Shown here one piece after another: positions 24,194-32,784 of a stretch of DNA of 45,795 nt. Position numbers and translations under genes: made by a program. Source of the stretch: Thermoleophilia bacterium. Its GTDB lineage: Bacteria > Actinomycetota > Thermoleophilia > Gaiellales > Gaiellaceae. Location: assembly GCA_017882615.1 (NCBI GenBank), contig JADGPD010000009.1:1-45795 (forward strand). The letters run 5' to 3'. How positions within the stretch are numbered: position 1 is the first letter of the stretch; every line of letters starts with the position of its first letter. Below the pieces are notes generated by a model, which ran no database searches, had not been told where the DNA came from, and saw nothing but the letters and a program-made list of their open reading frames with translations.

Positions 24194-25201
24194 TTAGAAG
24201 AGCTGGTTCTCGCCGGCGAAGATGGCCGAGACCGAGCCGTCGGTGAAGACGCTGAGGATCGTCTCGGCGAGTAGTCCCGAGATCGGCAGCACCGTGAACG
24301 TGTCGGGCTGGTTGAGCGGGTCGATCGGCACGGTGTCGGTGACCACGATCTCGGCGATGTCCGCGCCGGCCAGCTTCTCCATCGCGCTACCGGCGAAATG
24401 CCCGTGCGTGGCGAAGACGTGCACGCTGACCGCCCCTGCCTTCTTGAGCGCATCGGCGGCGGCGATGAGCGTGCCGCCGGTGACGATCATGTCGTCGCCC
24501 ATCAGTGCGACCTTGTCCTTGACGTCGCCGATCACCTGGCTGATCGCGGCCTGATCGTGCGCCGGCCGGGTCTTGTTCATCACCGCCATGTCGCACGCGA
24601 GCATCTGTCCGAACTTACGCGCCATCTTGGCCCGACCGGGATCCGGTGAGACCGAGACCACGTTCTCGCCCGAAAGGCCCTTGTCGCGGAAGTACTGGGC
24701 GAAGAGCGGCAGCGCGGTCATGTGATCGACCGGGATGTCGAAGAAGCCCTGAATCTGACCTGCGTGCAGATCCATCGTCAGGACACGGTCGACTCCGGCG
24801 CCCTGGAGGAAGTCGGCCACCAGCTTGGCCGAGATCGGCTCCCTGGGCGCGGACTTCTTTTCCTGGCGCGAGTACGGGAACCAGGGCATGACAGCGGTGA
24901 TGCGCTTGGCGGAGGCGAGCTTGGCCGCCTGCGCCATCAAGAGCAGCTCCATCAGGTTGCGGTCGACAGGAGGGCAGCCCGTCTGCACCAGGAAGACGTC
25001 GCTGCCGCGAATCGACTCCTTGTAGTGGCAGTAGGTCTCGCCGTTGGCGAATGTCTCGAGCTCGACGGCGCCGAGCTCGATGCCGAGCTTGTCGGCGATG
25101 TGCTGCGCCAGCACAGGGTGCGAGCGACCGGAGAAGAGCATCAGCCGCTTCGACGGGCCGCGCTCGATCCAGCGTTGTTCCGGTTGGGGATCGGTCGTCA
25201 T
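24194..25201 (-). CDS. prs: ribose-phosphate pyrophosphokinase
   Basis: Makes phosphoribosyl pyrophosphate from ribose-5-phosphate and ATP for nucleotide, His and Trp synthesis. At 335 aa it matches the class I enzyme. Marks are LFSGRSHPVLAQHIA and ETFANGETY near the N terminus, VFLVQTGCPPVDRNLMELL, the catalytic loop around MPWFPYSRQEKK, the signature DLHAGQIQGFFDIPVDH, and the PRPP loop DDMIVTGGTLIAAADAL. The start at ATG 25201 is supported by GAGG 5 nt upstream; GTG 25252 would overlap glmU by 20 nt. glmU lies 31 nt upstream, the usual glmU-prs pair. Here the next gene is a small membrane protein, not rplY. Confidence 0.97.
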   Translation of the reverse strand: MTTDPQPEQRWIERGPSKRLMLFSGRSHPVLAQHIADKLGIELGAVELETFANGETYCHYKESIRGSDVFLVQTGCPPVDRNLMELLLMAQAAKLASAKRITAVMPWFPYSRQEKKSAPREPISAKLVADFLQGAGVDRVLTMDLHAGQIQGFFDIPVDHMTALPLFAQYFRDKGLSGENVVSVSPDPGRAKMARKFGQMLACDMAVMNKTRPAHDQAAISQVIGDVKDKVALMGDDMIVTGGTLIAAADALKKAGAVSVHVFATHGHFAGSAMEKLAGADIAEIVVTDTVPIDPLNQPDTFTVLPISGLLAETILSVFTDGSVSAIFAGENQLF

Positions 25202-25232
25202 GGCCCCCTCGAGATCCTCCACCTGAGCGTCG

Positions 25233-26561
25233 TCAGTCGCCGTCTGGCTCACTAGCGTAGTCCTCCTTGTTCAGCTGCCGCGCACGCGCGATGGCAAGTG
25301 CGCCGGGCGGAACGTCGTCTGTGATCACCGAACCTGCCGCGATAACCGCACCATCCCCGACCTCGACCGGGGGCACGAACGAGTTGTGCACACCGGTGCG
25401 AACGTTGCGTCCGATCTTCGTCTTCTGCTTCCCCGGCCCTAGCTCGGGCCGGTAGTTGGCCGTGATCGCGCCGGCCGCGATGTTTGCTCCGGCGCCAATC
25501 TCGCTGTCGCCGATGTAGGAGAGATGCGGCACCTTCGCTCCTTCTCCTAGATGGGAGTTCTTGATCTCGACGAACGTACCGGCCTTTGAGCCCGCCTCCA
25601 GCACCGTTCCCGGGCGCAGGTAGCAGAACGGGCCGACCATCACGTTCGCGCCGATCTCGGCGTCGATGGCGACGACCTGGGGCCCGATCTCGGCGCCGCT
25701 ACGCACACGGCTGTGGCCCCTGAGCGTGCAGAAGGGATGAATGGTGGAATCGCACTCGAGCTCCACCCCAGGCTCGATCCAGGTCGACCCCGGATCGACG
25801 ATCGTGACGCCGGCCGCCATGTGCGCCGCGTTGATCCGGTCGCGCAGGATGGCCGCGGCGGCCGCCATCTCGGCTCTCGTGTTGACACCCTCGGTCTCGA
25901 CGGGATCCTCGGCAATGCAGGCGCTGACCGGCTCGCCCTGAGAGACGAGCCAGAGAATCGCGTCGGTGAGGTAGAGCTCGCCCTGTGCGTTGGCAGGCTC
26001 GAGCTGCTCCAGCGCTGGCCAGAGCTTTTCGGCCTGAAAGACGTAGATGGAGGAATTGACCTCGCCCACCGCGAGCTCTTCGGGCGAGGCATCGCCGGCT
26101 TCGACGATGGCGCTGACGCGACCCTTCTCGTCGCGGAGCACGCGCCCGTAGCTGCGAACGTCCTCGGGGCAAAAGGTGAGCACTGTCGCGCTGGCCTTCT
26201 CTTGCCGGTGGGTTTCGACCAGCTTCCTCAGTAGCGCGGAGGTGAGCAGCGGCGTGTCTCCCGAAAGGACGAGGATCTCGTCGGCGCGCCCTTCCAGCAG
26301 CTCGCGCGCCGAGCGCACGGCATCGCCTGTGCCGAGCGGTCGCTCTTGAACGGCCACATCGAGGCCCGGGAAAACGCCCGCAGTGGTCGATGACGCGACG
26401 ACAACGACTCGTCCGAGCTCGAGCTCCTGCGCCGCCGTCAGTACCCAATCGACCATCCGCCGACCGAGAATCGGATGTAAATGCTTCGGCAACGCCGACT
26501 TCATCCGCGTCCCGAGCCCCGCGGCCATGACGACCGCTCCGAGTTTGTTGTGACCAGTCAT
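25233..26561 (-). CDS. glmU: bifunctional UDP-N-acetylglucosamine diphosphorylase/glucosamine-1-phosphate N-acetyltransferase
   Basis: Makes UDP-GlcNAc for peptidoglycan. The N-terminal uridyltransferase domain (about 1-228) has AAGLGTRMKSALPKHLHPI, LGTGDAVRSA, LSGDTPLLT and the EVNSSIYVF strand. The C-terminal left-handed beta helix (about 250-440) shows hexapeptide repeats, the FVEIKNSHLGEGAKVPHLSYIGDSEIG segment and the acetyltransferase Lys/His/Asn residues, ending in VITDDVPPGALAIAR. At 442 aa it is slightly short at the C terminus. ATG 26561; a GATAAG box lies 9 nt upstream but is not convincing. Upstream are a 366-bp gene-free stretch and tRNA-Gln; prs follows after 31 nt. Confidence 0.97.
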   Translation of the reverse strand: MTGHNKLGAVVMAAGLGTRMKSALPKHLHPILGRRMVDWVLTAAQELELGRVVVVASSTTAGVFPGLDVAVQERPLGTGDAVRSARELLEGRADEILVLSGDTPLLTSALLRKLVETHRQEKASATVLTFCPEDVRSYGRVLRDEKGRVSAIVEAGDASPEELAVGEVNSSIYVFQAEKLWPALEQLEPANAQGELYLTDAILWLVSQGEPVSACIAEDPVETEGVNTRAEMAAAAAILRDRINAAHMAAGVTIVDPGSTWIEPGVELECDSTIHPFCTLRGHSRVRSGAEIGPQVVAIDAEIGANVMVGPFCYLRPGTVLEAGSKAGTFVEIKNSHLGEGAKVPHLSYIGDSEIGAGANIAAGAITANYRPELGPGKQKTKIGRNVRTGVHNSFVPPVEVGDGAVIAAGSVITDDVPPGALAIARARQLNKEDYASEPDGD

Positions 26562-26831
26562 CGCGCCCGTCTTATCCGACCCGCCGGTTCACGCGCCTAT
26601 TCTGCCTTTTTCGCCGAAGGCGCGCCTGCGCTGCCGAGAAAACGGCCGCCACGGCTAGCCGAGCGCACCTAAACCAATGTAAATCTGGCGGTTTTCGTCG
26701 GCGGAAAGCGCCTTCGCTTCTGGCCGCCGCGACCGACATGGCGGACGCGGCCCACAAACGCCATCCTCCGGCTCGGTCCGTCTCGGACACTGGCCACGAC
26801 CACGGTTAGCCAAGCACGCTTGTAGGAGCAG

Positions 26832-26865
26832 ACGAGGCACTCGCGACGAAGTCGCGGTGCCTCGT
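26832..26865 (-). terminator. 15-bp hairpin downstream of tRNA-Gln
   Basis: Arms ACGAGGCAC / GTGCCTCGT (26832-26840 and 26857-26865) enclose CGCGAC-GAA-GTCGCG (26842-26856), giving a 15-bp stem with a one-base bulge and a 3-nt loop. There is no T-run on either side. Termination is possible but a protein or processing signal fits as well. Confidence 0.5.
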
Positions 26866-26879
26866 ACACAGAGGTCATA

Positions 26880-26922
26880 CCGCGAAAAGTCTTAGCCGGC
26901 CTTGCCGGCGGACTTTTCGCGG
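26880..26922 (-). terminator. 12-bp hairpin adjacent to the tRNA-Gln 3' end
   Basis: Perfect arms CCGCGAAAAGTC / GACTTTTCGCGG enclose a second small GC stem (GCCGG / CCGGC). It starts 6 nt beyond the tRNA discriminator base. It probably ends or protects the tRNA precursor; no U-tract follows. Confidence 0.6.
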
Positions 26923-26927
26923 AGTAT

Positions 26928-26998
26928 CTGGGGCGCCAGGATTCGAACCTGGGGTCACGGGACCAAAACCCGTTGCCTTACCACTTGGCCACGCCCCA
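26928..26998 (-). tRNA. tRNA-Gln (anticodon TTG)
   Basis: The 71-nt minus-strand sequence folds as a full cloverleaf: acceptor TGGGGCG / CGCCCCA, D arm GCC-loop-GGC, anticodon arm ACGGG-TTTTGGT-CCCGT with anticodon TTG, and T arm CCAGG-TTCGAAT-CCTGG. The discriminator base is G. CCA is not encoded. A TACTCT box lies 19 nt upstream of the 5' end; a matching -35 was not found. It reads glutamine codons CAA and, by wobble, CAG. Confidence 0.96.
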
Positions 26999-27077
26999 AC
27001 GCTGCTTCGCCCGAAGAGTACCGCTCGTGGCGCGGCGGGACTCCCACGCGAGCCGGGTGGAAAGCCCGGTCAACCCC

Positions 27078-27437
27078 TCAGCGCCGCTCGGCGAACAGCG
27101 AGGCCAGCACCACGATCGCGAGCACGACGACCGCGACCACGACCAGCGCCGCCGTCACCAGCACGAGCACGAACACCAGCACGCCGAGCGCCTGCGAGGC
27201 GGCCACGATCCAGGCCAGCTCCCGCGACGTCCCCGACAGCTCTTGGCGAAAGAGCAGGTAGAGCACGAGCAGGCAACCGGCGACCACGATTGCGATCCAG
27301 AAGCTGAGTGCGCCGACGGCGACGAAAAGCGCCTCGACGATGACCAAGCTCAGGATCAGCTTGTATCGATTCGCGGCCAGAAAACGCTCGACTTGCGAGC
27401 TTCCGTGGTCGACTGTCGGCGGCCCTTCTCGCAGCAT
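27078..27437 (-). CDS. small multi-pass membrane protein (119 aa)
   Basis: A 119-aa protein with a hydrophilic N terminus (about 1-25) and three or four hydrophobic segments: LILSLVIVEALFVAVGALSF, WIAIVVAGCLLVLYLLF, LAWIVAASQALGVLVFVLVL and the very Val-rich TAALVVVAVVVLAIVVLASL. It ends in a charged LFAERR. The gene starts 9 nt after the ispE stop and is the last gene of the M23-metG-tatD-ksgA-ispE operon. No characterised family is recognised. The overlapping frame at 27070-27276 is a shadow. Confidence 0.72.
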   Translation of the reverse strand: MLREGPPTVDHGSSQVERFLAANRYKLILSLVIVEALFVAVGALSFWIAIVVAGCLLVLYLLFRQELSGTSRELAWIVAASQALGVLVFVLVLVTAALVVVAVVVLAIVVLASLFAERR

Positions 27438-27446
27438 GGCCGAACG

Positions 27447-28259
27447 CTACCAGGTGGGCTCGGTGAGCCAGACTTCGCCCTGACCGGCCATCGCCTCTGC
27501 CGCCCGTTCGGCGATCTCCCGCCGCTCGAAGAGAGCGTAAACGGCCGGGCCGGCGCCGCTGACGTCGGCGCGGAAAGCCCCGAGCTCGAGCAGACTCGCG
27601 CCGAGCGACGAGAAGGCCAGATCGTTCGCCGGAAGGAGAGCAAGATCGGTGGCTCGCCGCGGCGATTCGATCGCGGCGAGTAGGGCGGCGCGGCGCTCGG
27701 CGAAACCCAATTCGCCGCGCCGCTCGTCGAAGGCGCGGTAGACCTCGCCGGTCGAGGACTTGACAACACCGACCGGCAGCACGAGGAGAACGCTGAAGTC
27801 CTGCGGCAGCGAGAGCGAACGAAGCTCGCTACCGTCGCCCGCGCCGAATTGCGGGCCTTGCAGGAGGAAGAAGGGAATGTCCGCGCCCAGCGGGCGCGCG
27901 AGCTCGATCAGCTCGGCGGAAGAGAGCGGCGTTTCGAGCATCGCATTGGCGAGGCGTAGCGCGCTCGCCGCGTCGCTCGAGCCGCCGCCGAGCCCGGCGG
28001 CGACGGGCACCTTCTTCTCGATCGAGACTCGCCAGCAGGGATCTACGCGAGCCCGCTTTGCCAGCGCCTCGAGGCTCGAGCGAACGATCGTGTCGCCGTC
28101 GAAGCCCGCAATCTCGAGCGCTGGCGCCGGCTCGAGCTCGATCCTGTCGGCGAGCGCGATGCGCTGGAAAACGGTCGCCAGCTCGTGCTTTCCGTTCTTT
28201 TGCAGCGAACCGACGACCAGCGCCAGATTGAGCTTGGCCGGAGCGAAAGCGACAGTCAC
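27447..28259 (-). CDS. ispE: 4-diphosphocytidyl-2-C-methyl-D-erythritol kinase
   Basis: GHMP kinase of the MEP pathway that phosphorylates CDP-ME on the way to isopentenyl diphosphate; 270 aa, cytoplasmic. The N-terminal FAPAKLNLALVVG carries the conserved Lys, the ATP loop is PVAAGLGGGSSDAASALRLAN, the catalytic Asp lies in LGADIPFFL and the C-terminal GHMP motif is ADVSGAGPAVYALF. The start is GTG 28259, overlapping the ksgA stop as GTGA; the longer frame to 28655 is the antisense-phase overlap with ksgA. The ksgA-ispE pair is a classic actinobacterial arrangement. Together with mqn genes downstream it supports isoprenoid quinone synthesis. Confidence 0.97.
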   Translation of the reverse strand: MTVAFAPAKLNLALVVGSLQKNGKHELATVFQRIALADRIELEPAPALEIAGFDGDTIVRSSLEALAKRARVDPCWRVSIEKKVPVAAGLGGGSSDAASALRLANAMLETPLSSAELIELARPLGADIPFFLLQGPQFGAGDGSELRSLSLPQDFSVLLVLPVGVVKSSTGEVYRAFDERRGELGFAERRAALLAAIESPRRATDLALLPANDLAFSSLGASLLELGAFRADVSGAGPAVYALFERREIAERAAEAMAGQGEVWLTEPTW

Positions 28260-29041
28260 AGCAGAACCTCGGCAAGAGCGGCAAACTCGGGCGGCGTGAG
28301 CGCTTCGGCGCGAATCCGCGGGTCGTGCCCGGCCCGTTCGAGTATCGCCTCGGCCTTTTCCCTCGCGACGAGGCCGGAGATGGCAAGCGAGTTGGCCAGC
28401 GTTTTGCGGCGATGCGCAAAGGCCGCAACGACGAGGCGCTTGATTCGCGCGAAGCCCTCGGGCAGCGGCCTGCGCTCGAAGGCGACAAGCGCCGATTCGA
28501 CCCGCGGCCGCGGCCGAAAGACTTCGCGCGAGACGGGATGGAAGCCGATCTTCTCGCTCGCCAGCTGCACGAGCACCGAGACGGCTCCGTAGGCCTTGCT
28601 CTTCGGCGACGCGAACAGCCTGTCCGCCACTTCGCGCTGCACCATCACGCACCACAATTCGATCTGCGGCAGACCGTCCAGCGACTCGACGATGAGCGGC
28701 GTGGCGATGTTGTAGGGCAAATTCGCCACCAGCTTCGTTGCCGCCGGCGCAAGCCGCGCCAGGTCGAGCGCCAGCGCGTCGCCGAAATGCAGCGAGACGT
28801 TTTCGCGCCCCACGAGCCGTTCGCGCAGCCGCGGCTCGAGCTGGCGGTCGAGCTCGACGGCGTCAACGTGCGCGACGTGCTTGGCCAGATAGGCCGTGAG
28901 AACGCCAAGCCCGGGGCCGATCTCGAGCACACGGTCGTCCGGGCTCAGTTCGGCCAGGCGCCCGATCACTCCGAGCAGGTTCTCGTCGACGAGAAAATGC
29001 TGACCGAGCCGCTTCTTGGCGGTGAAACGCGCCCCCGTCAT
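28256..29041 (-). CDS. rsmA: 16S rRNA (adenine1518-N6/adenine1519-N6)-dimethyltransferase
   Basis: KsgA/RsmA, which dimethylates the two adjacent adenines in helix 45 of 16S rRNA during small-subunit assembly; 261 aa. The N terminus has KKRLGQHFLVDENLL, motif I is LEIGPGLGVLTAYLA, the acidic motif II VDAVELDRQL, motif IV is ANLPYNIATPL, and RVESALVAFER and FAHRRKTLANSL mark the C-terminal helical domain. The ATG at 29041 overlaps the tatD stop (ATGA) and the stop overlaps the ispE GTG, so the gene is fully locked in the operon. Confidence 0.97.
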   Translation of the reverse strand: MTGARFTAKKRLGQHFLVDENLLGVIGRLAELSPDDRVLEIGPGLGVLTAYLAKHVAHVDAVELDRQLEPRLRERLVGRENVSLHFGDALALDLARLAPAATKLVANLPYNIATPLIVESLDGLPQIELWCVMVQREVADRLFASPKSKAYGAVSVLVQLASEKIGFHPVSREVFRPRPRVESALVAFERRPLPEGFARIKRLVVAAFAHRRKTLANSLAISGLVAREKAEAILERAGHDPRIRAEALTPPEFAALAEVLL

Positions 29042-29784
29042 GGCAGACGGAAGGCCGCTCGGGAATTGGCAGCTGTTCGCTCGGCGAGTTCGGCGACCGG
29101 CTCGGCGAGTAATTCCGCCAAGGCTGCGACCGTGTGGACGATGAAAGCGGGCTCGTTCGGGCGGCCGCGCTGGGGCTGCGGCGCAAGGAAAGGGCAGTCG
29201 GTCTCGACGAGCAGGCGCTCGGGCGGAACGAGGCGCGCCGCGGCTCGCAACTCGCCCGCGCTCGGATATGTGATGTTGCCCGCGAACGAGATGAAGCAGT
29301 CGCGCTCGAGCGCCCAGGGAAGAAGCGCCGGCGAGGAGAAGCAGTGCAGGACGATCGTTCCGGGAAAGTCCTCGAGCACCGCCGGCGTGTCGTCGTCGGC
29401 TTCGCGGGTGTGAATGACTACCGGCTTGGCCAGGCGGGCGGCAAGCTCGAGCTGGGCGGCGAAGAGCTCCCGCTGGGCCGGGCGGGGAGCGCGATCGCGG
29501 AAGTAGTCGAGGCCTATCTCACCCAGCGCGACCGCGCGCGGCGAGGCGAGAAGCGCCTCGAGCTCGCCGAGGCGCCCGGCGTCCGCGCCGGCAGCCTCGT
29601 GCGGATGAACGCCGAGGATGGCGAAGACCCCTTCGTGGCGCTCGGCAATCGCGATCGTTTCGCGGCAGGAATCGATGCTGGTGCCTACGCTGAGCACCGT
29701 CTCAACTCCCGCGGCGCGCGCCCGCCGGATTAGCTCTTCAGCGGAAGGCTCGCACGCGTCGAGATGCGCGTGCGCGTCGATCAC
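29038..29784 (-). CDS. tatD: TatD-family metal-dependent hydrolase
   Basis: Metal-dependent DNase/hydrolase of the TatD (YcfH) type, 248 aa. Metal ligands are visible in order: the HxH of VIDAHAHLD at the N terminus, the Glu of [10 protein letters not shown], His in [11 protein letters not shown], His in VLHCFSS and the Asp of [10 protein letters not shown]. The start is GTG 29784, overlapping the metG stop (GTGA); the longer frame to 30144 lies over metG. The order metG-tatD-ksgA is widely conserved in bacteria. Family members have 3'-5' exonuclease activity in vitro; the cellular substrate here is not known. Confidence 0.95.
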   Translation of the reverse strand: MIDAHAHLDACEPSAEELIRRARAAGVETVLSVGTSIDSCRETIAIAERHEGVFAILGVHPHEAAGADAGRLGELEALLASPRAVALGEIGLDYFRDRAPRPAQRELFAAQLELAARLAKPVVIHTREADDDTPAVLEDFPGTIVLHCFSSPALLPWALERDCFISFAGNITYPSAGELRAAARLVPPERLLVETDCPFLAPQPQRGRPNEPAFIVHTVAALAELLAEPVAELAERTAANSRAAFRLP

Positions 29785-31583
29785 GCGCCCGCCTCTTCCT
29801 CCATCCGCTTCAGCTCGTCGGCCACCACGGCCTCGGGGTCGAGCTTGCGAAACAGTGGTCGCGGCTCGAGCAGCTTCTGCCCAACCGGGAGCCGGCTTAC
29901 CTGCCAGCGCCCGCGCAGAGCCTCGTAGTCGCCGGTCAGAACGAGGTGCGAGTCGCCCTCTTCGTGGTGCTCGACGAACTCGAGCTTTCCCGCGATGTCG
30001 TCGCTGTAGCCGAGCAGCTCGTGCAGAGCCTGCGAGGAGAAGGGAACGAAAGGTGCGAAGAGCAACTTCAGGTTGTCGACGCAGCGGAGGGCCACATAGA
30101 GGATCGTCGCAGCCCGCTCCGGGTCCGACTCGATCAGCTTCCACGGCGCCTGCTCGCTGACGTACTGGTTGGCCAGCCCGGCCAGGCGCATGGCCTCGAT
30201 CAGCCCGGCCTTAAAGCGGGCCGCCTCGATCTCGGCGCCCACCGAGTCGAAGCCCGCCTCGATCGCCGCTAGCACCTGCTCGTCGGCCTCGCTCAGCGGC
30301 CCGGGCGCGGGAACCTCGCCGAAGTGGCGATGAACGTTCTTGAGCGTGCGATTGACGAGATTGCCCCAGGTGGCGACCAGCTCGTCGTTGTTCCTGCGTA
30401 CGAACTCCGACCAGGTGAAGTCGGTGTCCTGGCTCTCGGGGCCGGCGACGGTGAGGAAGTAGCGCAGCGCGTCGGCGTCGTAGCGCTCCAGGAAGTCCTT
30501 GACGTAGATGACCACGCCTCGGCTGGAGGAGAACTTGCGCCCCTCCATGGTCAGAAACTCGCTCGCGACGACGTCGTAGGGAAGCTCCAGCTTTCCCTTC
30601 CCTGCGCCGATCTCGCCGCCCTCGCCGTAGCCGAGCAGCATGCTCGGCCAGATCACCGTGTGGAAGACGATGTTGTCCTTGCCCATGAAGTAGTAGTGGC
30701 GCGAGTCGGGGTTCTGCCACCAGTCGCGCCAGGCATCGGGAGTTCCGCGCTCCGCCGCCCACTCCACGGTCGAAGAGAGATAGCCGATCACGGCATCGAA
30801 CCAGACGTAGATGCGCTTTCCGGAGTCCTCTCCGTCGAAGCCGTCGACCGGAACCGGTACGCCCCAGTCGAGGTCGCGCGTGATCGCGCGCGGAATCAGC
30901 TCATCGAGCAGATTGAGCGAGAAGCGGCGGACATTCGTGCGCCAGTGCGGCTGACGATCTATCCACTCCCGCAGCGCATCGGCGAAGGCCGGCAGATCGA
31001 GGAAGAGGTGGCTCGTTTCCTTGAACACCGGCGTGGTGCCGTCGATGCGCGAGCGCGGATCACCGAGGTCGATCGGATCGAGCTGGCGGCCGCAGTTGTC
31101 GCATTGATCGCCCCGCGCTTCGCTGTAACCGCAATGCGGACAGGTGCCTTCGATGTAGCGATCGGGCAGCGTATGCCCGCTGCTGGACGAGAAGGCGCCC
31201 ATCGCCGTGTGCTCGACGATGAAGCCCTTCTCGTGCAGCGTGCGGAAGACGTCGCGCACGACTCGGTAATGGTTCTGGGTCGTCGTGCGCGTGAAGATGT
31301 CGTAGGAGAGGCCGAGGCGCCTGAGGTCTTCACGGATGACCTCGTTGTAGCGGTCGGCCAGCTCACGCGATGAGAGCCCTTCTTTCTCGGCCGCGACCAT
31401 GACGGGCGTCCCGTGCTCGTCGGTGCCGCTCACCATCAGGACATCGTTGCCTTTGAGCCTGTGATAGCGAGCGAAGATGTCCGACGGGACGCCGAACCCG
31501 GCTACGTGCCCAATGTGACGCGGGCCGCTGGCGTACGGCCAGGCCACTGCAACCAGGATCTTCTGTCTCTTGCTCTCGCTCAT
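29781..31583 (-). CDS. metG: methionyl-tRNA synthetase
   Basis: Charges tRNA-Met; 600 aa, cytoplasmic class I enzyme without the C-terminal dimerisation domain of the longest forms. The N-terminal Rossmann fold has [13 protein letters not shown] (HIGH motif) and [10 protein letters not shown]. The connective insert has two zinc-type pairs, CPHCGY and CDNCGR. The second signature is KFSSSRG in place of KMSKS, a form found in this actinobacterial MetG subgroup. The anticodon-binding helical domain has [20 protein letters not shown] 31583 has GGAG 12-15 nt upstream. The upstream M23-like ORF overlaps this gene by 221 nt in another frame, which is discussed as a finding. The tatD GTG overlaps its stop. 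Confidence 0.97.
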   Translation of the reverse strand: MSESKRQKILVAVAWPYASGPRHIGHVAGFGVPSDIFARYHRLKGNDVLMVSGTDEHGTPVMVAAEKEGLSSRELADRYNEVIREDLRRLGLSYDIFTRTTTQNHYRVVRDVFRTLHEKGFIVEHTAMGAFSSSSGHTLPDRYIEGTCPHCGYSEARGDQCDNCGRQLDPIDLGDPRSRIDGTTPVFKETSHLFLDLPAFADALREWIDRQPHWRTNVRRFSLNLLDELIPRAITRDLDWGVPVPVDGFDGEDSGKRIYVWFDAVIGYLSSTVEWAAERGTPDAWRDWWQNPDSRHYYFMGKDNIVFHTVIWPSMLLGYGEGGEIGAGKGKLELPYDVVASEFLTMEGRKFSSSRGVVIYVKDFLERYDADALRYFLTVAGPESQDTDFTWSEFVRRNNDELVATWGNLVNRTLKNVHRHFGEVPAPGPLSEADEQVLAAIEAGFDSVGAEIEAARFKAGLIEAMRLAGLANQYVSEQAPWKLIESDPERAATILYVALRCVDNLKLLFAPFVPFSSQALHELLGYSDDIAGKLEFVEHHEEGDSHLVLTGDYEALRGRWQVSRLPVGQKLLEPRPLFRKLDPEAVVADELKRMEEEAGA

Positions 31584-32709
31584 CGTCTGCTGCTTCTCCT
31601 TCGCGACTCAACATCATACGAGGCGACCGGCGAGAGCCGTGGACGCGGACGGCAACGAGAACCGATCCACCCGCCGCTCCAAGCAGCAGAGCGAGCAGAG
31701 CCGACAGGCCGATCCAGCGAGAACCGACCGAGTGTGACCGAGCGAGAGCCGGTGAACCGGCTCCGGTCGATGCCGAGCTGGAGCGTTTCGTGCTTACGTT
31801 TTCGTGTTGCTTGAGTCGGTCCGTGCTCGCGGCGGCGATAGTGCCCAGCTCGCTCGAGCTGCCCCGAGCGTGAGCCTTTTGGAGCGGTGCTGCGCCGCCG
31901 CCTGACAAGCTCGACTCGCTGAAATGCGCACGGAGTTGCTCGTGTGTGGTGTCCTCGGAGTCGATCGTCGCGGCGGCTGTACCGACCGTCTGCGACATCA
32001 CGGGCGTCCTGCTCTGTGACAACTGCTCGATCGACGCAACCGCCGTATCCGCCTCGGTTGAGCCTTCTGCCTGCCCGCCGCTCGCCGGCGTCTCGGCCGG
32101 CTCGCTCGAGCTCTGGGCTTCGTCGCTTGTCGCCGGGACGTTCTGAGCCGCGCCGGCCGGAACGTTCTGAGCCGCGTCGGCCGGAACGGTCTCCTCGCCG
32201 ACCTGATCGCTTGCGGCCGGCTGTTGATCGCTTGCGGCCGGCTGTTGCACACGCGTGGGCAGCAGCGTGAGCGGATCGATGTAGCCCTCCGGCTCAGCCG
32301 CGATCCTGATGCCCAGGTGAACGTTCGCGGGCGTGGCGTCATCGGGCGCGGCTGCGATCGTTCCGACGGTTTCTCCTTCGCTCACAACGGCGTTCTTTGC
32401 GACTCCGATCGAGCCCAACCCGACCAGCGTGACCGCATAGCCGTCAGCGCTGCGGATGGTGACCGTGCGCCCGTTCCCGGGCACGGTGCCGGCGAAGGAG
32501 ACTGTTCCGGCCGCGGGCGCACGTACACCCGAGCCGGAGTCGCCGGCGATATCGACCCCTCGGTGCTGCCCACCGGCATAGGGGTCGTCGCCTAGAGAGA
32601 AAGCGCGAATCACCTGGCCGTCGGCCGGCCAGGTCCAACTCGCCGCGGGAGCGGCCAAGATCATCGCGGTAAAAGCGGTCGCAAGTGTGAGCACGACCGT
32701 GCGTCGCAT
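31363..32709 (-). CDS. exported M23/LytM-like protein with C-terminal membrane anchor; 3' end doubtful
   Basis: The frame codes 448 aa. It has a signal peptide (about 1-24), then an M23/LytM-like beta domain (about 25-150) with HRGVDIAG (HxxxD), [11 protein letters not shown] and NVHLGIRI, then a long Ser/Ala/Gln-rich linker with short repeats (about 155-325) and a membrane helix (about 330-355) followed by a basic stretch. In M23 enzymes the last motif is HxH; here the first His is Asn, and the YxH segment is absent, so peptidase activity is doubtful. It may be a peptidoglycan-binding or activator protein. The last 73 codons overlap metG in another frame and have no protein-like pattern. A one-base shift near 31615-31640 would end the protein at TGA 31580, overlapping the metG ATG as ATGA like the other genes of the operon. 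Confidence 0.8.
   Translation of the reverse strand: MRRTVVLTLATAFTAMILAAPAASWTWPADGQVIRAFSLGDDPYAGGQHRGVDIAGDSGSGVRAPAAGTVSFAGTVPGNGRTVTIRSADGYAVTLVGLGSIGVAKNAVVSEGETVGTIAAAPDDATPANVHLGIRIAAEPEGYIDPLTLLPTRVQQPAASDQQPAASDQVGEETVPADAAQNVPAGAAQNVPATSDEAQSSSEPAETPASGGQAEGSTEADTAVASIEQLSQSRTPVMSQTVGTAAATIDSEDTTHEQLRAHFSESSLSGGGAAPLQKAHARGSSSELGTIAAASTDRLKQHENVSTKRSSSASTGAGSPALARSHSVGSRWIGLSALLALLLGAAGGSVLVAVRVHGSRRSPRMMLSREGEAADDEREQETEDPGCSGLAVRQRPASHWARSRVRRPVGHLRSLSQAQRQRCPDGERHRRARDARHGRGRERRALIA
32133..32245 (-). repeat. short tandem repeats in the M23-like linker
   Basis: Two short in-frame tandem arrays: a 24-bp unit (32133-32156, 32157-32180, plus a partial copy) coding AQNVPAxA, and an exact 21-bp duplication (32204-32224 and 32225-32245) coding QPAASDQ. 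They lengthen the flexible linker between the LytM-like domain and the membrane helix. Confidence 0.85.
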
Positions 32710-32729
32710 CTAGAGCCCCCTTTTGTTGT

Positions 32730-32778
32730 CTGTTTTGTAAACAGGGGCAAGCGTAGCGAGACGCCAGACCGTTGTCAA
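32730..32778 (-). promoter_or_regulatory. promoter with overlapping palindrome for the M23-metG-tatD-ksgA-ispE operon
   Basis: On the minus strand TTGACA (32778-32773) and TACGCT (32755-32750) are separated by exactly 17 nt, a near-ideal sigma-70 type promoter. The expected start of transcription is near 32743, and the palindrome CTGTTT-TGT-AAACAG (32730-32744) covers it, a typical repressor position. An AGGGGG run 6 nt before the ATG at 32709 is the ribosome-binding site. This is the clearest -35/-10 pair in the window. Confidence 0.75.
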
Positions 32779-32784
32779 TTCTGA

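Larger units (their letters stand above)
26562..26927. other. gene-free stretch with two hairpins between tRNA-Gln and glmU
   Basis: This 366-bp stretch has no supportable gene; the short open frames in it have no family pattern. It contains the two strong hairpins listed separately, next to the tRNA 3' end, and must also hold the glmU promoter. The minus-strand TTTACATTGG (26690-26681) is the most AT-rich block, but I could not fit a convincing -35/-10 pair. Confidence 0.6.

Noticed and set aside
26605-26625. CGCC-GAA-GGCG stem next to TTTTT considered as a terminator
   Set aside because: On the plus strand the T-run is before the stem, and on the minus strand it becomes an A-run after it; neither fits an intrinsic terminator.
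30480-30560. KFSSS in place of KMSKS in MetG taken as an active-site defect
   Set aside because: This form is usual in the MetG subgroup to which this protein belongs, so it was noted in the gene entry rather than reported as unusual.
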